Shown here one piece after another: positions 33,741-42,952 of a stretch of DNA of 64,000 nt; within the stretch, counting starts at the first letter, position 1; the number at the start of each line of letters is the position of its first letter. Source of the DNA: Allomyces macrogynus ATCC 38327 (lineage: Eukaryota > Blastocladiomycota > Blastocladiomycetes > Blastocladiales > Blastocladiaceae); contig GG745345.1 in NCBI GenBank assembly GCA_000151295.1, positions 404,621 through 468,620 on the forward strand. Direction: 5' to 3'. Below the pieces are notes generated by a model. It searched no databases, was not told where the DNA came from, and saw only the letters and a list, made by a program, of their open reading frames with translations. Position numbers and translations under genes: made by a program.

Positions 33741-34203
33741 TTAGATGAGCAACTTCTCAATGTTCTGCTTGATCGTGTTGATCTGCGGGACCAAGTCGGA
33801 CGCAGCGTTGGTCGTAACCGACGCGGCAATCACCGACCGGCTCACACCGCACGCGCGACCGAGCGCGACCTTGGACGGCACAAAGACGTAGGGCACGTTC
33901 TTGTCCTCGCAGAGCAGCGGGAGGTGCAACAGGATCTCGATGGGCTCGGCGTCGGCAGCCATGACAATGAACTCGGAGATACCGCGGTTGAGCGTTTTGG
34001 TCGCCTCGTTGGCGCCCTTCTTGAGCTGCTTGTAGTGCGACGCCTGCTGGACGAGGTCGAGAATCGTCGTCGTCAGCGTCGCGTCGGCGAGCGGGAAGGC
34101 CTTGGGGTTCGGGGTCGTCTAGAAGCGTGGGGTGGAAAGGGGTGGTGAGCGTGGTGGACGGGATGTTGCGACGAGTCGGCAGCGTGATGAGTGTGCGCAC
34201 CAT
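33741..34203 (-). CDS. SNU13: Snu13 / 15.5K (NHP2L1), U4 snRNP and box C/D snoRNP protein
   Basis: The reading frame 34118-33741 begins [15 protein letters not shown] and has no usable ATG before it. An upstream ACCATGG at 34203-34201 is followed at once by a GTGCGC donor, and the intron (34200-34119) ends CTTCTAG. Splicing gives a first coding exon of just the ATG and a protein of 126 aa, exactly the length of yeast Snu13. Conserved blocks are [40 protein letters not shown] and [15 protein letters not shown]. The protein binds the kink-turn of U4 snRNA and of box C/D snoRNAs. The conserved stretch around the kink-turn-binding helix is intact. Confidence 0.95.
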
Positions 34204-34468
34204 GGTGGGTTGCGGTTCGGATTGCGTGTGCGTGGCCGACTTGAGAGAACGAGTGCGGGAGGTCGAGGCGAGGCACGTCTGATCAGCGGTTGTTTTCGAA
34301 GCCACATGTGGGCACGTGGTCCGTTGCTACTTGTATCTCTCCGGCCTGCGATTGCAAAAACACCAAGCTGACGTCTGAAGCGAAGCCCGCCGCTGACGAG
34401 GATGGTTCGCAGCTGGCACACGCGGGCAACCAATTCACACAGCAAAAGACAATGTGGCAATGGGTTTA

Positions 34469-35117
34469 CTAGTTCTTCGCCTGGCTCCAGTCGAGCGGGA
34501 AGGGCAGCCACAATGAAAGCAGGCCTAGCGTCGAGTGCAGAAAACCGAGTCGCGGGAGATGAGGTTCCGTGGGGTGGGGAAGGTGCGCGATGACCACGAC
34601 GTGCGTTTCCAGCGAGAACGGAAGGACAGGGTGTGCGGGATGGGCGTTGGAGGAAGGAGCCCGTTGGTAAACGACTGTGAGAGACGGTCGAACGTACCAA
34701 CGTAGCGCGTGTTGTCCTCGGCGATGTCAATGACCGAGAAGAACTTGTAGTCCTGGAATATGTCATCGACGGGGTGCGGTGAGTCGTATAATCAATCGAA
34801 ACGTTCGGCCGGACGAGCATGGCGCACAGCGCACGCACCTTGCGCTGGTACAGCACGCTGGCAATCTGCGCAGCGGCCTTGCGCTCAAACCAGCTGCGCC
34901 CGTCGCTACGTCGTCGATTGACCGAGTTTCGGGGTCGCGGTCAGTAACATGAACGCCGACGAGCATCAGCTGGGACGATAACCGCACGGCTCTAGCGACC
35001 TCACCTCTTGAGCTTGGATTCAATGTATTTCTTGAACGACTTTTCGTCCGGGTTCGAGGCAAACGCCACGGCCAGGACGGCGATCAAAGCGGCGAAGAAG
35101 GTCGTCGAGCGGGGCAT
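34469..35117 (-). CDS. Small secreted or membrane-anchored protein, unknown family
   Basis: Four short exons are proposed: 35117-35005, 34905-34839, 34752-34698 and 34524-34469 (introns 99, 86 and 173 nt), giving 96 aa. Each junction keeps frame and each intron has GT-AG ends. Residues 1-21 are a hydrophobic signal or anchor (TTFFAALIAVLAVAFAS), followed by NPDEKSFKKYIESKLK, DGRSWFERKAAAQIASVLYQ, a DYKFFSVIDIAEDNTRYVG strand-like piece and a hydrophobic LLSLWLPFPLDW end. The composition looks like a conserved small ER or mitochondrial inner-space protein, but I cannot name the family. Exon 4 is the least certain; the frame would otherwise run on from exon 3 for a few residues. Confidence 0.6.
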
Positions 35118-36026
35118 GGCTGGAACACAGGTGATACGGCGGCACAGTTGGGTGGAGAGCTGCAGCTTGTCCAAGACGGGTTCGGTAGCAGCGGGTGACA
35201 GCAAGTTGTGCTGTAGCAGGTATTGGTCGACAGAGAGGGGGGGGGGGGTGGTTGCGGCTTTCGACAGCGGAAGAGGTTGGCAGCTGTTGTCGTTGATGTG
35301 GGCGGAGCGCTTTCCTAACCTGGCTTGGCGTTGGTGTTGCAGTGTTGCAAACCCTGGCTGGTCAAGCCATGGCGCGGTCACGTTCCATGAGAGCGAGCAA
35401 TGCCCCTCACGTGGCGCAAAGATGCCGCTGCAAAGCAGCTCGCCACCACTCGCCGCCATCCTCCACCACCGCCGCGACCGCGACCACCGCGCCTGCTGCC
35501 GGGCACGACGCACTCTATCTCCCCGCGCACACGCTGACGACGACGCGCGGCAACGCAACGCACTCGTGACGAGGACAGCAACAACGATACGACGACGCGT
35601 GGCCGCCTGGATTACGACGACGACGCCGACCACGATCGCACGACCCACCTTGAAACTAGTCCACCGCCACCACTACTCCGCTGCGGTCAACGGCACCAAT
35701 ATCGCGCCCGACGCTGTTCTGCACGCTCCCGTGTCACGCTCGGTCCACGCGCCGAGCCCCCCTGATCCCGATTTTGCCCTGCCCACCCACGGGGCGCCGT
35801 GTCACCGCGCCCGCGTGCGCCTGCTCCCACGCTGGCGTCGACCTCGCCACTCCGATCTGCGCGCCACTGGCTGCGTGGCGGCAGTACCAGCAGCAGCACC
35901 GGCAGCAACAGCCGCGCCGCACCTGACCCGGCCCCGCGCAACTCGCTGGCGCGCACCGCGTCGACGGCCTCGTCCTCGACCGACTCGCTCGGCTCGCCGC
36001 GACTGCCGCCACGGCCCACGAGCATC
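35118..36026. promoter_or_regulatory. Divergent region upstream of TRAPPC13
   Basis: About 0.9 kb between two divergent starts. Contains a GGGGGGGGG run near 35239. The plus frame entering TRAPPC13 is open from 35799 but without an ATG, so I start that gene at 36027. Confidence 0.4.
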
Positions 36027-37964
36027 ATGGCAACAGCAGCTGCAGCGCACCCGCCGCCTATGCGCGCGTCCTTTTCCTCAACGACCGCCGATCCTGCCGC
36101 GGGTGCGAGTGCGGCCACGCTCGCGGGCGCGAATGCTGGGCACACAGTCTCGGTCAAGCTGTTGCGGCTGTCGAGGCCGCAAGTCGCGGCAGGCAGCCTG
36201 CAAGCCGCATTACCGGCCCCGCCATCACCGTCTGATGGGTCCGTTGCTGACGATCCGCTGTGGTCGACGCGCGGACGAGGATCGAGCAGCAGCGCGACCG
36301 GTTCCCGCCACGTACGACCAAGTTCGGTAGCGTCGTCGACGGCATCTGCTGCTACCCCCTCGACACCGTCGCTCCCGTCGTTTATTACGCTCCCATCTAC
36401 GTTTGGCAACATTCACCTCGGCGAGCCGCTCAATTTTGCGCTGGTCGTCAACAACGACGCGCCCGACCAGGTCGCGCACTTGACGTCGGTCAAGGTGGAG
36501 CTGCAAACGTCGTCGACGAGGAGCAACTTGCTCGACGCCAATGTCGCCGACCGCGCCGTGCTCGACGTGAACCAGTCCACCGAGTTTCGCGCCAAGCACG
36601 ACATCAAGGAGCTTGGCATGCACATTCTCGTCGTACAGGTGCGATCTGGCTTGTTGCGAGGAGCGATTGGTGGTGATAGTTGATGGCTCACCCCTATCCA
36701 TTCCTCCAGGTGCTCTACTCGGTCGACGGCGTGCAAAAGTACCTGCGAAAGTTTTACAAGTTCCAGGTGCGTCTTGTCCTCGTAGTCTCGCTTCGATCCC
36801 TAAGGTCGGTCGTTTCTGACCCACGCGATCTCGCAGGTGCTCAACCCGTTCCAAGTAAAAACCAAGGCCACGCCACTCCCGCACGGTCGAGTTCTGCTCG
36901 AACTCTCGGTGCAGAACCTGATGGCCTCGGCCGTCGTTCTCACCAAGCTCGCGCTCGCACCAAATACCGCCGACTACACGTGCGTCGACATGACCTCGCG
37001 CCCACCCGTACCGCTCGGCGCCTCCGCTCCTCCAAAGAAACCCTCGTTGCTCTTCTCGACCGCGCAGATGCAGCCCGACCAGATCCGGCAGTACCTGTAC
37101 ATGTTCACACCACGTGCTGCGCCAGAACCGTGTCCGGCACCGCAACCAGGCGCTGTCCCGACCGCGTCCAACTCGGCGCTCGGGCGACTCGAGGTCGAGT
37201 GGCAGGGTGGGGAGCGCGGCCGATTGCAGACGCCACCACTTCCGCGCAAATGGCCCGCGCCTGGCCACCCGGCCGCGGATTTGGACGTGCGCGCGCTCAC
37301 GTGCCCGACCCACGCGTCTGTCGGGGTCCCGTTCACGATCACGCTGGCCGTGACCAACTTGACGAATATGACGGTCGCGCTCAGCGCAAGCACTGCGGGT
37401 CTGCCCGCGGCGAGTCCTGCAACCCCACCGAGTGCAGCGAGCCGACCGACGAGTCCACCGTCGCCGACGTCGGCGAGTTCACCACCCCCACTTCCGCCAA
37501 CGCGATCCGGACGCCCGGCCACGTCGTCCTTACTCACGTCCCCGTTTCGATCGTCTTCCGCGAGCTCGGCGCGGTCGGGCGGATCACGCGCGCCAACACC
37601 CACACGGCACCGGCCGGGATCGGCCGGTTCTACCGCTGCGCCTCATGGCAGCGTGACGTCGCCGCTCGCGCTCGACGATCCCTTACCTCCACCCGCAGGA
37701 GCTGCACCCGAAAATCACGGCGCACAACTGCCGCCGGCGCTCCTAGTTGTCGTGGGACCGGCAACCACGCCGCTCGGCGACCTTCTCCCGGCCCAGTCGG
37801 CGCAGTGGGCCGTGCGCGCGGTCGCGTTGCGTCGTGGAGTGCTCGCGCTGCCAGTCGTCCGGCTCGCGGACTCGCATACCGGTGCGGTGCGCGAGATCGA
37901 CGCGAGGGTCAGCGTCGTCGTCGGCGGGAGCGGGGTCGCGGCTGCTGCGGCGCCGGGAGTTTGA
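36027..37964 (+). CDS. TRAPPC13: TRAPP complex subunit 13
   Basis: Exons 36027-36638, 36710-36766 and 36837-37964 (introns 71 and 70 nt) give about 598 aa. Characteristic words are VSVKLLRLSRPQV at the start, LPSTFGNIHLGEPLNFALVV, VKVELQTSSTRSNLLDA, KEIG-like KELGMHILVVQ spliced to VLYSVDGVQKYLRKFYKFQ, then VLNPFQVKTKA, QNLMASAVVL, the DQIRQYLYMF segment and a RGRLQTPPLPR segment. These follow the order in human TRAPPC13 (C5orf44). The protein is longer than human (about 417 aa) because of a Ser/Pro/Thr-rich insert at about 395-490. TRAPPC13 is part of TRAPPIII, which acts on Rab1/Ypt1 in secretion and autophagy. The ATG at 36027 is the first in frame and sits just before the conserved N-terminal strand. 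Confidence 0.93.
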
Positions 37965-38535
37965 GTGTGCGATCGATTGGAACTTGTTTGAACGAAGAAA
38001 TACAAATCATGCGCTCAAATCGCAAGTCGTCCGAGACGTCTCCGGAGTTGTCCCCAGCCATCTCTGCACCTTGGGATCGGAGTCATTAGCCACTCGTTCT
38101 CCAAACTCGCGCCCATGTTCCGCTCTCCTCGTGGTAATAAGGGGTGCGAGATCAATGTATATATTTTGTCCACGACAATCCGCACCGAGCGGCGATCGCC
38201 GGGAGCCACATTGCACGGGCAGCGGCAAAGGGCTGCCGCGAGGCGGCCGAAGACCGGCGCTCAACCAGAAGCTGGCCGCGAGGAGGAGCTCCGATCAGCG
38301 ACGACCGACACCGTCAACTTCGGCGACCGCGTGCAGCAGCGATTCGGCATGGCGGCGCTCTGCGGGTTGTTTTTGTGCATTTTTGGCGTCTCGGCGCGGT
38401 CACGGTTGTTGGCAGATGCCCGGTCAGTTACTTGGCGGCACCACCAGCCCCTCGGCGCCTTCCACGACGCGTCGTTCTTCGATAACGCGACGGGATCGCT
38501 TTCTGGTGTCAAGGACAGCTGCAACTCACCGCAAC
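37965..38535. other. Intergenic region with dispersed repeat copy 2
   Basis: 571 bases between TRAPPC13 and NECAP, a quarter of it taken by the repeat at 38021-38155. Confidence 0.5.
38021..38155 (+). repeat. Dispersed repeat, copy 2
   Basis: Matches 14746-14880 from GCAAGTCGTCCGAGACGTC through CTCGCGCCCATGTTCCGCT to AATAAGGGGTGCGAGAT. Both copies lie just downstream of a gene on the plus strand. Confidence 0.75.
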
Positions 38536-39684
38536 ATGCACCAACCACCCGCACCAGCACGCTCGCCGTCGCCAACGCGCGGCAGTGCCGCCGATCCGCC
38601 GCTCGAATGTACCCGTTGCTCACGTTCCTGCCATGTCAATCTCATCTCGAGTCGATCCAATCTGACGCGACCCACCACCTTATCCTCGCGCGCGTAGCCA
38701 CGCTTCAAGTCTTCCGCGACGTGCAAATCTTCCGCCTGCCACCCCGCCCCTCGGCGCGCGGGTACCGCGCGCAAGACTGGGACCCTGCCACCGTCTGGCG
38801 CGGCCGGCTGCGCGTCCTCTCCCTGACCTTCCCCACCTCGACCGCCGCGCGCGCCTACGCCCTCAATACGGGCCCGACGGGTCCGACCGTCTGCGTCCTG
38901 CGCATCGAGGACCCAACCACCGGCGATCTTTTCGGGGAAGCCATCTTACGCGGCCGCGTGCGTGGGGACGAGGCGGCGGTCGAGCCCGTAATCGACTCGT
39001 CGCGGTACTTTGCCGTGCGCCTTTCGGACCGCGCGTCAGGGCGGCACGCGTTTGTTGGGATGGGGTTTGCCGAACGGTCGGACGCGTTTGATTTGAATGT
39101 CGCGCTCATGGATTTTGAGAAGGCGGTCAAGTACGATTTGGCGCTCGAGGAGGCCGGTGGGGATCATGCCAAGGCGGCCGCAGCGGTCGCGGCGGCGAGT
39201 GGTGGTGGCGCGAGTACGGCCGCACCGGGTGGAGCGGGGTCGTTGCCGGATTTGGCACTCAAGGATGGGCAGCAGATTGCGATCAATTTGGGCAACGTAC
39301 GGTTTTTTTTTTCTCGAAGTAGATGGAGCAACGTAAAGTGACCGACTTCCTGTCCCGGTTTGTAGCTGGCCAAGAAACTCGGTGGCAACGCGCCCGCGAC
39401 CACGTCGACGACGAACGCGGCGCCCGTCGCGTCCGATGACCCGTTTGCGTTCCCGCCGCCGCCACCAGCACCGAGCGCGGGCGCAACCACGTCTGCTGCG
39501 AGCAAGCGCACGAGCGGCGACGAGTGGGGCGAATTCACAGCGTTTACCAGCCCACGTGCGCCCGCGCCGTCGTCGAGTGGATCGGGGTACGTGGAATACA
39601 GCGCGTCGACGCGATCGAATCCGCATGGCTCACGGTCATCTTTCGCTGTGTAGGAGCGGCGGTTCCGGGTGGGTGCAGTTCTGA
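38536..39684 (+). CDS. NECAP1: NECAP, adaptin-ear-binding coat-associated protein
   Basis: Exons 38536-38608, 38698-39296, 39366-39586 and 39654-39684 (introns 89, 69 and 67 nt) give 307 aa. The first splice creates LESTLQVFRDVQIFRLPPRP followed by SARGYRAQDW, the conserved NECAP PH-like (PHear) start; DSSRYFAVRLSDRASGRHAF and GMGFAERSDAFDLNVALMD follow. The long loop FPTSTAARAYALNTGPTGPT between them is an insertion. The C-terminus carries two AP2-ear motifs typical of the family: DEWGEF in exon 3, and WVQF as the very last residues, which appears only when the 31-nt final exon is spliced in. NECAP binds AP-2 and regulates clathrin-mediated endocytosis. The terminal WVQF strongly supports this exon model. 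Confidence 0.95.
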
Positions 39685-39785
39685 TTCCGCTCCACGACCG
39701 ACATCCGATCGGGATCTCTTCGTGTTGGACGGGGAGTGCGACACGCGATAGCAGCAAATGAAACCACGGCCAATAAACGGCTTAC

Positions 39786-41042
39786 TATGACTTTTTTGTG
39801 AAAAACGACGACAGCGTCTTCTGGTTCTTGCCCACCGGTTTCGGCGGCGGTGCCGCTTTCTTGGCCTACACAAACCGAGAAGTGAGTACACGCCAACCAA
39901 CCAATTCCACGCACGCGTAAAACCGACCATACCTTGGGCGCAGGTTCGCTCTTCCCACCACTTCCTCCTGCTGCGCGCTTGCCCGTATTTCTCCCTTGGA
40001 TTGCAGCCTGCACGAGCGCGTCCATCGCGTCGGGCTTCTTTTCGGCGGGGAACCTGGTACCACAACTGGTCAAGATCGCGCCCACGACTTCCGATGCCCC
40101 TCGCAAAGAAACGTACTGGTAATGCGCGAGCAACACGTCTGTGATCCACCGGTCCGCGACCCACTCGCCCAGCGTCTCCACCGCGCGGCGGTGCCACCGG
40201 ACCGCGTCCGCGGCCGTGCGCGACTCGGGCGGGTACATGTCGGCCGCGTTCGCTGCGAAATGCGCGGCGAGTTGTTCGGTCTTGGCGATCAGGAAATGTC
40301 GCACTTTCGAGGGTGCGAGTCGGTAGGCAGTGATCCCTGGTGGGACAAAGGTGAGGTCGACGCGCGCGAAATTGGGTGGAGAATGTCGATTACGTACCGG
40401 GGGACGTGACCACGTCGCACAGGTACGTCATGAGAAGCCGGTGCAGGTGCACGGCATGGTGGTTGCCGAGGTGCGCGAGGTCCGGGAAGAGCGGGTCGTG
40501 CATGAGGTCGTCGAGGAGGACTGGGCGCTACGCGCGATGGTAAACGCCGTCAGCCAACGAACGACGATGCCCGGGAGCGTGTTTCGCGAGTCGTGGCACG
40601 AACATGTTCAGCCCGGTCGCATGCGAGCCGCAAGAGCAGGAAGACGGGGTCGAAAGGCGTCATGACGGCCATGGACGCGTCTAGTCGAGCAAACACGCCC
40701 GGGTAAAGAACAGGGAACAGAGATCAGTGACTGACGTGAAATCCAACCCATTCTATCAAACGGACCAGAGAGAACGGCATCGTCGACAAACGCCGACGTT
40801 TCGCTCGGCGCGTAGTCGAGCGCAAGCAGGACGAAATCCCCACGGTCCTCGTGCGCTGCGCCGGAGTTTGGTGCCCCGTCGCGTGGTGCTGGGGTCAGGT
40901 ACGTTGTCGGCTCGCCTGTGCTTGGGTTGGGCAAGACAAGACTGCGCAGAACCGTGGCCGCGTCGACGACCGCGGCGCTGGGGAAGACCAGAAGGGGTGT
41001 CTTGGCATAGCTTGCTGTTGCGGCATTCGTGTTGGCGGCCAT
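39786..41042 (-). CDS. RNASEH2B: Ribonuclease H2 subunit B
   Basis: Five exons: 41042-40766, 40680-40604, 40527-40398, 40336-39933 and 39866-39786 (introns 85, 76, 61 and 66 nt); 322 aa. The triple-barrel N-terminal part includes LLVFPSAAVVDAATVLRSLV and the splice-made VDDAVLSDASMAVMTPFDPV with FLLLRLA following, the hallmark of RNase H2 B. The winged-helix part includes GITAYRLAPSKVRHFLIAK. The last exon ends with NQKTLSSFF, a canonical PCNA-interacting (PIP) box at the C-terminus as in human RNASEH2B. The trimer removes ribonucleotides from DNA; B is the non-catalytic scaffold that tethers it to PCNA. The gene ends 102 bases from NECAP, in convergent orientation. Confidence 0.92.
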
Positions 41043-41857
41043 GGTGCTGATTATGCTGGTCAGATTTGGATTTGGATATGGATTTGGAGTCGAAAGGGTC
41101 GTCGATCGTGATCAGCCGAGTGCAAGGAGCGCGAGGAAGAGCAGGCAGGGAGTTGCAGTGCGGTAGAAAGCGTCATGGGAGTGCACATGCAGCTCTCCAA
41201 GTGTCTGGACAGGCCAGACAGGCCGTCTGCTCACCTGCCGTCGCTGTCAGCAACCCATCACGCGACAGGAAAGCACAGGGCCATGCAGATAGTGGCTTGC
41301 TAGCGCTCATGTGACGCGACCGAATTCGCCGTGGGCCTGTGTGCCGTCGTGGGCGGCGCGCGAGGCGGGCCCGTCGACTTGGACGCGGTCAAAGTCGCCC
41401 GGCACCTCCGCAGAAACCGCTTCTCTCTCCGCGGCTTGCCCATCACTTCCCCGTAGCACCTTCTCGTACGTACCGCCATGCCGGCGCCGCGCGTGCGCGC
41501 CCGAGCACAGCGGCCCCAACAGCAGCAGCAGCAGCAGCAGCAGTAGCAAGAGCGACGACCACCAGGAGCACGAGCAGCACCGGTTGCCCGATTCAGTCTG
41601 GAACCTCGTCGACCAAGGCGCCACCGCGAGCACGACCAGAGAACCAGAGCCAGCTGAATCGGGGCGGCAGGACCCGGGACCGCGGAGCGTCTCGCGCAGT
41701 GGATCCGGCATGCCGAAATTCGAACATTTTTCGATCGATCTGCTCTCGCCTGCGCTCGATCGTTGCTCGCCGGACTCGCACGCGCCCGCACTACCTCGCT
41801 CTCCTGACGCACACGAACCACGGACTCACTCGCTCGCCCTTGTCGGATCGATAGACC
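41043..41857. promoter_or_regulatory. Divergent region RNASEH2B/eIF5A
   Basis: 815 bases separating divergent starts, with a CAG run at 41519-41543. Plus and minus frames of 130-270 codons are open here but are low complexity with no domain; I treat them as leader and promoter. Confidence 0.4.
41519..41543. repeat. (CAG)8 microsatellite
   Basis: About eight CAG/AGC units in the region upstream of eIF5A, reading as polySer or polyGln on the plus strand and polyLeu on the minus strand. Confidence 0.85.
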
Positions 41858-42334
41858 ATGGCTGACTCTGACCACGAACACGACTTCTCGGCCGGTGCCG
41901 GCGCGTCGCTGACCTACCCGATGCAGTGCTCGGCGCTGCGCAAGAACGGCCACGTCGTGATCAAGGGCCGTCCCTGCAAGATTGTCGACATGTCGACGTC
42001 CAAGACGGGCAAGCACGGCCACGCCAAGGTGAACCTGACGGCCATCGACATCTTCACGGGCAAGAAGCTCGAGGACGTGTCGCCGTCGACGCACAACATG
42101 GACGTGCCGCACGTGTCGCGCAACGAGTACTCGCTCATCAACATTGACGACGGGTTCCTCAACCTCATGGACGAGGCCGGTAACACCAAGGACGACGTCA
42201 AGGTGCCCGAGGGCGACCTCGGCGCCAAGCTCACGGCCGAGTTTGAGGAGGGCAAGGAACTGCTCGTCACGGTCATTGCCGCCATGGGCGAGGAGGCCTG
42301 CATCCAGTACAAGGAGGCGCCCAAGGGCAACTAA
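41858..42334 (+). CDS. EIF5A: Translation factor eIF5A
   Basis: An intronless 158-aa gene from the ATG at 41858 in a GACCATGGC context. It contains [20 protein letters not shown] and the invariant hypusination loop [15 protein letters not shown], in which Lys52 is the expected deoxyhypusine acceptor, followed by [19 protein letters not shown] and the OB-fold C-terminal domain ending [10 protein letters not shown]. eIF5A relieves ribosome stalling, especially at polyproline, and assists termination; it needs deoxyhypusine synthase and hydroxylase. Pro-rich proteins are frequent in this window. Conservation is very high and nothing is missing. Confidence 0.98.
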   Translation: MADSDHEHDFSAGAGASLTYPMQCSALRKNGHVVIKGRPCKIVDMSTSKTGKHGHAKVNLTAIDIFTGKKLEDVSPSTHNMDVPHVSRNEYSLINIDDGFLNLMDEAGNTKDDVKVPEGDLGAKLTAEFEEGKELLVTVIAAMGEEACIQYKEAPKGN

Positions 42335-42952
42335 GTCGATTTGCCGCGTCGCGTCGGAGGAGAGGCGGTTTCGGTGGGGCGCGTGGTTGTGGGTGCCGTG
42401 GCCCGGCGCGCGCCAGTCGCGCGCTGCCTTGCTCGCGCTCGCGCTCGCGCCCGCAGCGTGCCCGCGCGTGGGCGGGGCGATCCGCGCTGCGCTCTGTAGC
42501 TATAATTTGAACCTTTTTGTGTCTCCACGGGCTGTGTTTCTCAGCCTGGTGCGCTTGAGTGCGCTTCGGGAACAAGAGAAACGTCGGCTGGATCGTCAAA
42601 TTTCATTTTGGCCGCGCTGGTTTGTGATCGGTGCGCCGACGCAGCGTCAAGCGGCGCACCGCTGTTCGTGCACGCGATCACGACCAGCGTGCACGACCGA
42701 TGATGCGCTCCTCACACACCTCCTTACGTCGTCCCGACGTCCGTGCACCACTACGCTCCCCCTAATCCCGGCCATCCTCGACGCGCACGTCGCAGCTCTT
42801 CACCGCGCCCGATTTCGGCGCGCGACCACGTCTTGCGCGCACCAGCCTGCCCAACCAGCCGACGCGTCACCCAGCCGGCCCCCTCGGACCCGGGCGACCC
42901 TGCCGCTCGCGCTCGCGCTCGTGTGGATCTCACCCAGCACGCCGGTCGCGCC
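42335..42952. other. Intergenic region eIF5A-kinase
   Basis: 618 bases holding the eIF5A 3' end and the kinase promoter. No independent coding evidence was found. Confidence 0.4.

Noticed and set aside
41300..42112. Minus frame with a polyleucine stretch upstream of eIF5A
   Set aside because: The polyleucine is the CAG microsatellite read backwards and the frame overlaps eIF5A antisense.
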